Assembly: GCF_024623325.1 (NCBI RefSeq)
Contig: NZ_JANJZD010000011.1
Location: 111,574-175,573 of the forward strand
DNA: 64,000 nucleotides
Reading direction: 5' to 3'
Origin: Acetatifactor muris
Lineage (GTDB): Bacteria > Bacillota > Clostridia > Lachnospirales > Lachnospiraceae
Of this stretch, positions 49,311-57,256 are shown piece after piece (the stretch's first letter is position 1; every line of letters begins with the position of its first letter). A program made the position numbers and the translations under genes. Under the pieces are notes generated by a model that searched no databases, had not been told where the DNA came from, and worked only from the letters and a program-made list of their open reading frames with translations.

Positions 49311-50417
49311 TTATTCCCGGCTGATGGTCTCCTTCTCCTTTAACCACCAGTGGTATACATTCGTTCTGTTCTGGTCATAGGCGTGCGATGCCTGAATCAG
49401 CAGCTGCTGCCGGCCATCCGGACAATGCACAACCAGATTGTTGGAATAGGCGCCGAGCCCCTGGTCCGCCAGCCTGACAAAGCTTCCCCTGTCCCATTCG
49501 ACTCCATCCTCAGAGTGATACAGAACAAAATGTCCCTTGTCCCGTCCAAGGTTTCCGCTCCTGCCGTGAATCCACCACCCGCCGGCAAAGTACACAAGCT
49601 GTGGATTGCGCAGCTTTTTCTCGAAGAAAGCCCTGCGGTTCACCCCCCAGCTCCTTCCCGCATCCTCACTGACCAGGTATTTCAGATTGTGTTCGTCCTG
49701 CTTATCATAGATATAGGCGATAAGTTTCCCGTCCGGTCCGAATTCCATCGTCCCGTAGACACACTGTACCGTACTCTCAAACGGAAGCTCCGAGCGGAGC
49801 GTATAGGTAGCCCCATTGTCCTCACTGACATAAAGCCTGTATTTGTATGGGCGCATAAGCTCAATCCCCGGCAGCTCCGGGCAGTCGGCAAACAGGACAT
49901 AGATCTGTCCGTCATGATTCAGAACATCCCAGATGCGGCCGGCCTCATGAACGAACATCTTCGGTTCGGAAAAGGTCTCTCCGCCGTCATGGCTGACCGC
50001 GTAATGCGGTTCAAAAAACGGTGCCCAGCGATGTCCGTTGGTCTCCATATCACAGGTCAGATAATAGAGAATAATCGTTCCGTCGGACGCGCAGACAGCT
50101 TTCTCGCACATCAGGGTGCGGCCGCAGTGCCGTTCAAACATGGCTTTCGAGTTGGGCTCCATAATCGGCTCCGACCAGGTTTTCCCGCCATCCATGGAAC
50201 GTCTGTATTCCATCCAGCCATAACCCGAGTGCCCATTCCACTTTGGATCTCCGGCATCACAGCTGGCATAGAAGGCCAGCAGCTTCCCCGGTTCGTACTC
50301 CACCAGGGCATGTCCCAGGTGTCCGCTGCGCCTTAGCGGTTCATGATTGGCAAACAGATACCCCTCGCTGGGCGGATTCCCCGGCATCATCTGAAAACGC
50401 TGTGTCCAGTTACTCAT
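49311..50417 (-). CDS. Sialidase/neuraminidase-like BNR-repeat protein
   Basis: 368 residues, six-bladed-propeller type: Asp-box motifs appear as SMDGGKTW, SHDGGETF, SEDNGATY and SEDAGRSW. No signal peptide, so it is cytoplasmic, which is unusual for a mucin sialidase and fits an intracellular glycosidase or BNR lyase on imported sugar acids. ATG 50417 has GAGGAGGAG upstream; the earlier in-frame start at 50516 falls inside the regulator gene. It overlaps the end of the GntR-2 gene by 8 bp. Confidence 0.82.
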   Translation of the reverse strand: MSNWTQRFQMMPGNPPSEGYLFANHEPLRRSGHLGHALVEYEPGKLLAFYASCDAGDPKWNGHSGYGWMEYRRSMDGGKTWSEPIMEPNSKAMFERHCGRTLMCEKAVCASDGTIILYYLTCDMETNGHRWAPFFEPHYAVSHDGGETFSEPKMFVHEAGRIWDVLNHDGQIYVLFADCPELPGIELMRPYKYRLYVSEDNGATYTLRSELPFESTVQCVYGTMEFGPDGKLIAYIYDKQDEHNLKYLVSEDAGRSWGVNRRAFFEKKLRNPQLVYFAGGWWIHGRSGNLGRDKGHFVLYHSEDGVEWDRGSFVRLADQGLGAYSNNLVVHCPDGRQQLLIQASHAYDQNRTNVYHWWLKEKETISRE

Positions 50418-51195
50418 AAATTTTCTCCTCCTCATTCCTTTTCTCCGGATCCTGTAACAATCCTCCGGTCCCTTCACCCCCGCCGGCCAGTTTCTGATTT
50501 TCTTCCGTAAATTCAAAATTCCGCATGGACATCATCAGATGATCCCTGACAATCGCTTCGCTCATATCCTTATCCCCTGTCCGGAGTGTTTCAATGATGC
50601 GGTCATGATAGGCCACTCCGTCTTCCCGGGCCCTTGGCAGGCCCAACGTGCTTTCCAGCATATACTGCAGGATTCCGTTCATGGACTGGACAAATATGCT
50701 CAAAAGCCGGTTGCCGGACATCTCCGCCAGCTTCTGATGGAACTCCAGGTCCAGCTGTGCCTGGCGTCTTACATCCTTCCTGCTGTCTTCCATCCTGCGG
50801 TTGACAGCATTCAGCTCATCCAGCTGTTCGCCAGTCGCATTGGCCGCTGCCAGATACGCCGCCTTCGCTTCCAGCCAGACCCGGACTTCATATACCTCTC
50901 CCGGGCTGATATACCGCATCCTCGTCATACGGTTAACCGCATCTACCACATGGATCGGCTCCGGCGGTACGATGTGAGAGCCTTCGCCGGACTGTACCGC
51001 CACCAGTCCCCGCGCCCTGAGAACTGCCAGCGCCTCGCGGATCACCGGCCTGCTGACTCCAAAACCGGTAGCCAGCGCCTGCTCTGACGGCAGCTTCTGT
51101 CCCACACGGCTTTTATCGCTTAAAATCATCTGTTCAATCCGGTCTGCTATCTGATCACACAGTACTTCTTTACTGATATTGTAATTAATATTGAT
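50410..51195 (-). CDS. GntR-family regulator, paralogue 2, without a canonical start codon
   Basis: Up to 262 codons. The frame is homologous to paralogue 1 from the first residue (INYNISKEVLCDQIADRIEQMILS against INYHISKEVLCDQVADRLEQMILS), but the codon matching the ATG of paralogue 1 is ATC at 51193-51195, nine bases after a perfect AGGAGG. No ATG, GTG or TTG exists between the preceding stop (51202-51204) and the internal ATG at 51129, which has no good site and would delete the first recognition helix support. Either a near-cognate ATC/ATT/ATA start is used, or the gene is damaged. The FCD domain is intact. First gene of the sialidase-aldolase operon. Confidence 0.8.
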   Translation of the reverse strand: MNINYNISKEVLCDQIADRIEQMILSDKSRVGQKLPSEQALATGFGVSRPVIREALAVLRARGLVAVQSGEGSHIVPPEPIHVVDAVNRMTRMRYISPGEVYEVRVWLEAKAAYLAAANATGEQLDELNAVNRRMEDSRKDVRRQAQLDLEFHQKLAEMSGNRLLSIFVQSMNGILQYMLESTLGLPRAREDGVAYHDRIIETLRTGDKDMSEAIVRDHLMMSMRNFEFTEENQKLAGGGEGTGGLLQDPEKRNEEEKIYE

Positions 51196-51280
51196 ATATA
51201 TTCACCTCCTGTAGCCGGGAGCTCTGTTCTTCCGTTTGCAGTTTTTGCCACACAGTTCTTATATCAATACCATCTGGTTG

Positions 51281-51300
51281 TAAACCTGTCTTACAGCTTT
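51281..51300 (-). promoter_or_regulatory. Palindromic operator at the GntR-2 promoter
   Basis: TAAACCTGTCTTACAGCTTT, core CTGT-N3-ACAG (51286-51296), two differences from the operator at 48381-48400 and at the same place relative to its -10. Confidence 0.7.
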
Positions 51301-51308
51301 ATGGGCTT

Positions 51309-51337
51309 ATAATATTACATACTGTCAATACTGTCAA
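51309..51337 (-). promoter_or_regulatory. Promoter of the GntR-2/sialidase/aldolase operon
   Basis: Minus-strand TTGACA (51332-51337), 17-bp spacer, TATTAT (51309-51314). A second TTGACA (51323-51328) is repeated 9 bp downstream of the first. The leader to the regulator is about 105 nt. Confidence 0.75.
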
Positions 51338-51413
51338 TATTTATTTTAATAATTTTAAAAAACCGTTAAAACTTAATAAACTTATGTACCATGTCCCTGG
51401 AAAGCAGTGTGAT

Positions 51414-51469
51414 ATAAAAAAATGGCATCCCCCGATAAATCAATGGGTAACGCCATTTTGCTTTTCTTC
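51414..51469 (-). terminator. Terminator of the AT-rich two-gene operon
   Basis: AAAATGGC (51419-51426) pairs with GCCATTTT (51462-51469) around a long loop; on the minus strand the stem ends in a run of seven T. The 180 bp from here to the end of the ATPase gene (51470-51651) shows no gene or clear signal. Confidence 0.75.
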
Positions 51470-51651
51470 ATTTACTTTTGTCATATCCAAAATTTAAGCT
51501 CCTGATCACGTCTCCACTTTTACTCTGTAGACAACGTTCCAGTCACTTGTTTCCTGAGGACAAATTTCATCCTGCCCACAGAAGCCTCCCACTATGAAAA
51601 CACCCAGATAGCTTTCCAGACCATGGCTTATTCTTATTCATGCCATATGAA

Positions 51652-54288
51652 TCACTTGAACAGCAATGACAGCACTTTGGGTCTGGCTCCTGTTCCATAT
51701 TTGAATTTCAAGGCATGCCTGATGATTTCCGGCAGATAATACTTATCGTTCTCTATCCTTAGATAGCCCTCCTGTTTCATAATCCTTTCTTCTGCCTGAG
51801 TCAGGTTAAAGGTATCACTATGGAACGGCAATATTTTCTTCTCTGCCGGCGCCTTCTCAAGTTTGTCAAAAATCGGGTCCAGTGCCTTGATTTCCTCTCT
51901 AATTTCACGGATTTTTTCAGCAGAACAGTCCGATACCGCCTTTTTAATTTCAAGAGGCATCAAATATCTGTCCGGATAAACAGGTTTTCCTGCTGTTACA
52001 GTGGCTTTTTCCAAAAAGCGTATGATATCCCGAGCCTGAAGCTGTCCGTTGAAATCCGACAGCGCTGCCAGAATCCATCTGGAAGAATTTGCTTCATTTG
52101 ACGTTGGTTTTCCCAGTTTTATTCCCCACAATTTATGCAGAGTCTTGTCAATAATCTCTCTGGGTGCCATCTCAAGAACTGCTTCCTCTTTATAAAAATC
52201 AGGCACTACCTGGCTGACCAACCATACTGCAAGCCTTAACGCCTCCGTACTGTTCCACTGCAGCTCAACACTACGATACAGTGAATGGAACTGTTCATAA
52301 TTAACTGTCAAAGAATCCCTTGCCATATCTTTTCTTAAAAACAACATGAGTCCCACATTTTTACAGCGTATTTTTACCTCATCCAACAAATCTCTGCACA
52401 GTGCTACCACAGCGTTTTTTTCCGTTTCAGAGGATATTGTTCGCTGAAAAATTTCCTCCAAACCATCTATTAAGAATAATATCTTAATTCCCTTGTCACT
52501 TAAATCCTCTTCCATTTCTTCAAGGGACTGGTATGCACCGTTCACAGCCCCCAGTATTACCTTCTTCCATATTTCTTTCCATCCCAAAACATCATATTTC
52601 TCTCGTGCATATCCTAACAACGCATCTCTGTTTTTAATATATCCCGATGGACTCACTTTTCCTTTCAGACCATAGCTGTTATAATTTTGTATGGCCTGTT
52701 CTATAATTTCATGAAATCCCCCTGCATTGCCTGACGCCAATAAAGGAATTGTTATCACCTGTCCCCCATGACTTTCCTCCGCTGTCCTGTACAGGTTACT
52801 TTTATCCATCTGCGAAACAAACTTTTCCCATGACTGACTTCTCAAAATCTCTCTGTACAAAAAGGTTTTTCCTGAACCTTTCGCCCCCATAATTACTGCG
52901 TTGGGCACAGTGTTTCTATATTTTCTTATCAGATTCTGAATGGACTCTGTCATCAGAACTTCAAAAGCACCATTTCCCTCCGCTGTAATCTGTCTTACAG
53001 CAAAGTCATGAATACGTTCGATAGCCTCCTTCCGTGTCAATTGCGTTTCTGTTTTCTGTACTTCTTTCTGAACACCATAGCTGTTTCGGACGATTTCCAG
53101 AATATTTTTATAGAAATCTCTGCCGCTCAGATTTTTCATGATTTTCTCCAGAGATTCCAAATGCACAAGCTCACCTGCAAAGGGCAGTTCCGTCACAATA
53201 TTATCTGTTATGGACACATTGTCATCTGCAACATATTGATCATAAACAGAAACCAGTTCACTGATGATATCTGTAACATTGGTCCCTTCCTGCCCCATGG
53301 TCAGCAGTATTTCCGGAATCATCGAATCTGCCTTCAAAGGCAGTCCCTTGCTCAACTGATGCAACAAAATTTCAGTTCCCTTTACAGACTGATAGGAAGT
53401 AGATGTTACCAAATATTTTTTTACACGAGGATCAAACAACAGAGGTGCCGAAAACTCGCTCAGCCCTGCCCGTAAATCAACCAGTACCAATTCCGCTCCC
53501 AGCTTATCCCCAAGCCTTGATAAAACTTCTGCCAGAATATACTTTTTATTATAACTGACAGCCAGGCTTTCCGGACTTGAATACATATCCAGTAATTGCT
53601 CTAAATATCTATATGTGGGTAAAACCATATGCTCTATTATGCTTTTTTCCGTCTCTATTTTAACGGTCAACTGAGATACTCTGTCGGCAACGGCTTCTAT
53701 GATTTCATCAACGCAATCTTTTTCCTGTGTCACTTCCAATAAATCCAAAAAGCTGAACTTTGCTTCTTCTGCGGAAGTAAGCCATGTGATTCCCGGCGCT
53801 TCTATATCTGCGTCTACAATAAGCAATCTTTTAGGATTCTTCAGGTCTGTAAGCGATGACCATGCCTTAACGAATGCCAACACTGACAATGTGCGGCCCA
53901 CTCCTCCCTTATAAGAATGAAATGCCAACACAGGTGCTCCTGGCAGTTCTTTGTCTATAAGTTCACTGTAGTATGCACTTTTCTGATATAATACATTTTT
54001 AAAAAGAGGGATTACATTATCATTTTCCTCTTCTTTTTTCCCGGTTTCCTCTATTTCAAAAACAACTTTTAAAAATGCTCCGGGCAAATCCAGAGAAATC
54101 TTTTCATCGTCATATTTATTATCCAGTATTTCATTTATTCTGTTTTTTGCGGCATTTACAGAATCATTATTATTTAAATGAATTACCATCTCCTCCGCAT
54201 ATATTTCAATATCGTTTATTATATTCTTCCACTTTTCTCTGTTCAGCCATAGCTTTCTTTCCACATCTTTCCATGTATACAATAACAT
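51652..54288 (-). CDS. KGGVGR-variant ParA/MinD-like ATPase fused to a second P-loop NTPase
   Basis: 878 residues in three parts. An N-terminal helical region (1-115) is followed by a MinD/ParA-fold domain with the deviant Walker A KGGVGRT at 127-133 (Arg in place of the invariant Lys), IVDADIEAPG at 157-166 and LVLVDLRAG at 267-275. A second STAND/AAA-like NTPase begins about 440, with P-loop GAKGSGKT at 468-475 and Walker B ILFLIDGLEE near 615, and ends in a helical C-terminus. The start is four bases after the stop of the HEPN-like gene. The A/T-rich codon use differs from the neighbours. Function unknown; a defence role is inferred. Confidence 0.75.
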   Translation of the reverse strand: MLLYTWKDVERKLWLNREKWKNIINDIEIYAEEMVIHLNNNDSVNAAKNRINEILDNKYDDEKISLDLPGAFLKVVFEIEETGKKEEENDNVIPLFKNVLYQKSAYYSELIDKELPGAPVLAFHSYKGGVGRTLSVLAFVKAWSSLTDLKNPKRLLIVDADIEAPGITWLTSAEEAKFSFLDLLEVTQEKDCVDEIIEAVADRVSQLTVKIETEKSIIEHMVLPTYRYLEQLLDMYSSPESLAVSYNKKYILAEVLSRLGDKLGAELVLVDLRAGLSEFSAPLLFDPRVKKYLVTSTSYQSVKGTEILLHQLSKGLPLKADSMIPEILLTMGQEGTNVTDIISELVSVYDQYVADDNVSITDNIVTELPFAGELVHLESLEKIMKNLSGRDFYKNILEIVRNSYGVQKEVQKTETQLTRKEAIERIHDFAVRQITAEGNGAFEVLMTESIQNLIRKYRNTVPNAVIMGAKGSGKTFLYREILRSQSWEKFVSQMDKSNLYRTAEESHGGQVITIPLLASGNAGGFHEIIEQAIQNYNSYGLKGKVSPSGYIKNRDALLGYAREKYDVLGWKEIWKKVILGAVNGAYQSLEEMEEDLSDKGIKILFLIDGLEEIFQRTISSETEKNAVVALCRDLLDEVKIRCKNVGLMLFLRKDMARDSLTVNYEQFHSLYRSVELQWNSTEALRLAVWLVSQVVPDFYKEEAVLEMAPREIIDKTLHKLWGIKLGKPTSNEANSSRWILAALSDFNGQLQARDIIRFLEKATVTAGKPVYPDRYLMPLEIKKAVSDCSAEKIREIREEIKALDPIFDKLEKAPAEKKILPFHSDTFNLTQAEERIMKQEGYLRIENDKYYLPEIIRHALKFKYGTGARPKVLSLLFK

Positions 54289-54292
54289 CTCT

Positions 54293-54730
54293 TCACATCC
54301 CTTCTCCTATCCAACAGGCTACGTTTTTCAGAGTTTCCTCCAATTTTTCTTCCTTATCACGATCTCTTTCATTCAGGTTGATACAATAACGATAAAGCTG
54401 ATGATATGCCTCTGTGGGAACCGAATCTTTATGTATTGATTCCAATTGTGGGAACCTGAAGATCCCCTGCTGTCCCAGTTCTTTTAATATTTTTTCCAGG
54501 TTATGGGATTTTAAAATAGTTTTTTTCTTTTCGTCCACACTCTCCAGTATTCGTCTGGGGTTTTCTTCCCTCCATTGAACCAGCAATTTATATTTCAGTC
54601 CGCATTCCACACTGTAGATTAACAGCAATCTTCTGCTGTTAACATCCGAGTTCTCATTCTTCAGGCGTTTATACAATTCGTAATGTTTCTTATAGCCTTT
54701 TCTATAGTCCCGTTTATCTGCAACTATCAT
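54293..54730 (-). CDS. HEPN-like helical protein, partner of the KGGVGR ATPase
   Basis: 145 residues, all-helical, lysine- and glutamate-rich. The segment RRLLLIYSVECGLKYKLL followed by SHNLEKILKELG resembles the helix 2-loop-helix 3 region of HEPN domains (the gHdL pattern), but a clear catalytic R-x4-6-H was not found, so RNase activity cannot be claimed. ATG 54730 lies eight bases from AAGGAGA; the in-frame TTG six codons upstream overlaps this site. It is cotranscribed and probably coupled with the ATPase gene. The roughly 200 bp before it show no second gene. Confidence 0.55.
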   Translation of the reverse strand: MIVADKRDYRKGYKKHYELYKRLKNENSDVNSRRLLLIYSVECGLKYKLLVQWREENPRRILESVDEKKKTILKSHNLEKILKELGQQGIFRFPQLESIHKDSVPTEAYHQLYRYCINLNERDRDKEEKLEETLKNVACWIGEGM

Positions 54731-54929
54731 ATTGACATTCTCCTTCAAATGATTTTACATCCGCTCATCTTCCAGACATACCATAATAACTTTTATAATT
54801 TTCCTGACAAGAATAAGGTAATTATACCATATATTCCTTCTCTTTCCTACTTCTATTTCAGAGTTTCAGGCACTTGTCCAGTTCCACCTGATTTTACCTT
54901 TTTGCGCCTTCTGTGCATAAAAGACAGGG

Positions 54930-55124
54930 CTATACAAACAATGTACAGCCCTGTCTTTTATATTCCTCTATTTTCTCATCTATCAGCTCCGGCGGCACAT
55001 CCAGTTCCCCTGCAAGGCAGATGCGGCACAGGAACGTCGTACTGCCTCGATTGATAAACTTTTTGTGTGCGCCGATTTCATTGGGAGTCAGTTTTTTCCC
55101 ACATTGCATACATACGGAATCCAT
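54930..55124 (-). CDS. Small zinc-ribbon-like protein
   Basis: 64 residues with two Cys pairs, CMQC near the start and CRIC about 28 residues later, separated by KKLTPNEIGAHKKF, a likely single zinc site. It begins two bases after the stop of the GH27 gene, so it is probably translated from the same message. Function unknown; resembles the small zinc-binding proteins scattered in clostridial genomes. Confidence 0.65.
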   Translation of the reverse strand: MDSVCMQCGKKLTPNEIGAHKKFINRGSTTFLCRICLAGELDVPPELIDEKIEEYKRQGCTLFV

Positions 55125-55126
55125 GG

Positions 55127-56257
55127 CTACTGCCCCACCACTCTGGCTCGAAATACTTCGCAGTCATATGCTTCCAGATTACGGGCAACCGTGGAGTTCT
55201 TCACGGTAAATTTCTCTCCCGTCCATACTTCCGTCATCTCCAGGGTCTTCCCGGTACTCATGGGCAGCCCCAGCTCATCCAGATTAAATCTTCCGGCACT
55301 TTTGCCTTCGCTGAGGTTGAACAGCCCTATGGCAATATCGCCGTCCGAGAGCATTCTGGCATACATCACCATGTCTTCTCCGCTCCAGATGCCCGTCAGC
55401 TTCACAGGCTGGCGACAGAGCGGGTCCTGATTGATGCGGATCAATTCCCGGTTCATGAGAATCTTCCTGGTTTCCTCATTCATGTTCCGGATGTCACAGC
55501 CAATCATCAGAGGGGAACCCAGCAGCGCCCACACAGAGTAATGGGTCTTATACTGGACATCGGTACAGCCCTTCAGTCCCACATTCCCCTTCCCGTACAT
55601 TCCCACAATCAGCATGTCCATATCGTTAAAGCAGCCCACGCCGTTATAGGGATGCAGTTTCTCCTGCTGTTTAATCAGCTTTTTCACAGATTCCCAGGTG
55701 TCAAAAATGTCTCCCGTGGAACGCCACATGCCTGCAGCCGATTCCTTAATCCACTCATGTGTCTCATCTGCTCCCCAGGAACAGGCGCTGAACAGAATAT
55801 CTCTCCCGCAGTTTTCCAGTGCAAGTCCCATTCGACGATAGAGATACTTTCCGGCCACAATCGGGCTGTGATAGCAGTAGTCATACTTCAGAAAGTCCAC
55901 ACCCCATCCCGCAAAGGTCTCCGCGTCGATAAATTCATGTTCATAGCTTCCGGGATATCCCGCACATGTCAGATTCCCCGCGCAGGAATACATACCGAAT
56001 TTCAGCCCTTTGGAATGGACATAATCCGCCACTGCCTTCATCCCTCCGGGGAACTTTTCAGGGTCCGGAACCAGTCTTCCCGTCTTGTCTCTCTCCTTCA
56101 GAGACCAGCAGTCATCAATGACCAGATAATCATATCCGCATTCCAGCAGACCGTTCTCCGCCATGACATCAGCTGTCTCCAATATTAATTTCTCACTGAT
56201 CTTTTCTCCGAATGTGTTCCATGAGTTCCATCCCATGGGCGGTGTCAGTTTTACCAT
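55127..56257 (-). CDS. Alpha-galactosidase/melibiase, glycoside hydrolase family 27
   Basis: 376 residues, cytoplasmic (no signal). The N-terminus TPPMGWNSWNTF, nucleophile Asp126 in FLKYDYCY and acid/base Asp183 in RSTGDIFDTW define a retaining GH27 enzyme acting on alpha-galactosides, with a beta-sandwich C-terminal domain. ATG 56257 follows AAGGAGGG; an upstream in-frame start at 56281 has no site. It is unrelated to the GH36 enzyme at 20491, so this genome has two alpha-galactosidase types. It lies just after the STM4011-type gene. Confidence 0.93.
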   Translation of the reverse strand: MVKLTPPMGWNSWNTFGEKISEKLILETADVMAENGLLECGYDYLVIDDCWSLKERDKTGRLVPDPEKFPGGMKAVADYVHSKGLKFGMYSCAGNLTCAGYPGSYEHEFIDAETFAGWGVDFLKYDYCYHSPIVAGKYLYRRMGLALENCGRDILFSACSWGADETHEWIKESAAGMWRSTGDIFDTWESVKKLIKQQEKLHPYNGVGCFNDMDMLIVGMYGKGNVGLKGCTDVQYKTHYSVWALLGSPLMIGCDIRNMNEETRKILMNRELIRINQDPLCRQPVKLTGIWSGEDMVMYARMLSDGDIAIGLFNLSEGKSAGRFNLDELGLPMSTGKTLEMTEVWTGEKFTVKNSTVARNLEAYDCEVFRARVVGQ

Positions 56258-56338
56258 AAAAGCCCTCCTTCTCTGCCGCATCAGCCATCTCTTCCAATTC
56301 CCTTTTACTATAACAGATTATCTGCACTTCCACAATGG

Positions 56339-57256
56339 CTAAATATGTCCTGACGGAATCCTGAAGATGGGATACTCCCCGAAGTGACGTCTCCCTTCAA
56401 AATCAGCCCTTCCGCCGTAAGCCAGATAGCAGCTGCATCTCTTTCTGCCGCACAGGGGCCGGAAAATTTCCTCCGCATTGCCGGTATACCAGTTGACCGT
56501 TTTTGCCTTGCTGATATTGCAGGTATGAACTCTGCCGTCAGCCTCCACAAAACATCTGTCCGCGCACATGGCGGCATCGGCGGCGGGGGGATTCAGCTCC
56601 ACTTCAAAAAAAGGATCTATTACAGAGAAAGCCGTTCGCTCCTCTTCCGTATAGTTACGCCTCAGCCCATCCATCTTATTGATCCACAGATAAACATCCA
56701 AAGGCAGCTTTTCCCGCAGTCTGCCAAGCAGAGAAAGGTTCTGTGGTACGCCAACCGCCCCGACACACAGATTGACTCCATTTTCAGTCAGTTTATGACA
56801 ATTATCCGAAAAAGTATCCACATCTGTCATCTCCGGGTGAAAGGTTGCCCAGATACACAGTTTCTTCTGTGGCCTGCCTTTCCCTTTCCTGGCGCCGGGC
56901 ATCTCTCCAACGTCGTTTCCTCCGCAGTGAAATTCAAATATATTCAGACATGCCTCCACAGAGAAGCTCAGGTTCGTCTGCATTCCCACCCGGTCAATTC
57001 CCGGGAGCCCCGCAAGCCGCCCCAGGCCCTCCCAGTACCACCTGTGTATGGATGCTTCCCCATACGGCACAATAAATACAGCACCGATGTCTGACTCCGC
57101 CGCCTTTTTCTCCATACTGTCGCAAAAGCGCACAAACTGCTGTCTGTCCCTTTCCAGCTCTGCTGCCGAAGCTCTGTGTCTGGAAAAAGGACAGTACGAA
57201 CAGTGGTAATTACAGCTTTTCAGGCTTCCCCTGTAGCAAATGGTTTTCCTGCCCAT
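56339..57256 (-). CDS. Radical SAM protein, STM4011-like
   Basis: 305 residues. The [4Fe-4S]/SAM motif is CNYHCSYCPF (Cys15, Cys19, Cys22), unusually close to the N-terminus, followed by a compact half-barrel. Three more Cys clusters near the C-terminus (MCADRCFVEADGRVHTCNISK and CGRKRCSCY) suggest a second cluster-binding region as in SPASM-type proteins. It overlaps the STM4012-like gene by 47 bp. In Salmonella the STM4011-STM4015 genes form a cluster of unknown function; the reaction is not known. Confidence 0.85.
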   Translation of the reverse strand: MGRKTICYRGSLKSCNYHCSYCPFSRHRASAAELERDRQQFVRFCDSMEKKAAESDIGAVFIVPYGEASIHRWYWEGLGRLAGLPGIDRVGMQTNLSFSVEACLNIFEFHCGGNDVGEMPGARKGKGRPQKKLCIWATFHPEMTDVDTFSDNCHKLTENGVNLCVGAVGVPQNLSLLGRLREKLPLDVYLWINKMDGLRRNYTEEERTAFSVIDPFFEVELNPPAADAAMCADRCFVEADGRVHTCNISKAKTVNWYTGNAEEIFRPLCGRKRCSCYLAYGGRADFEGRRHFGEYPIFRIPSGHI

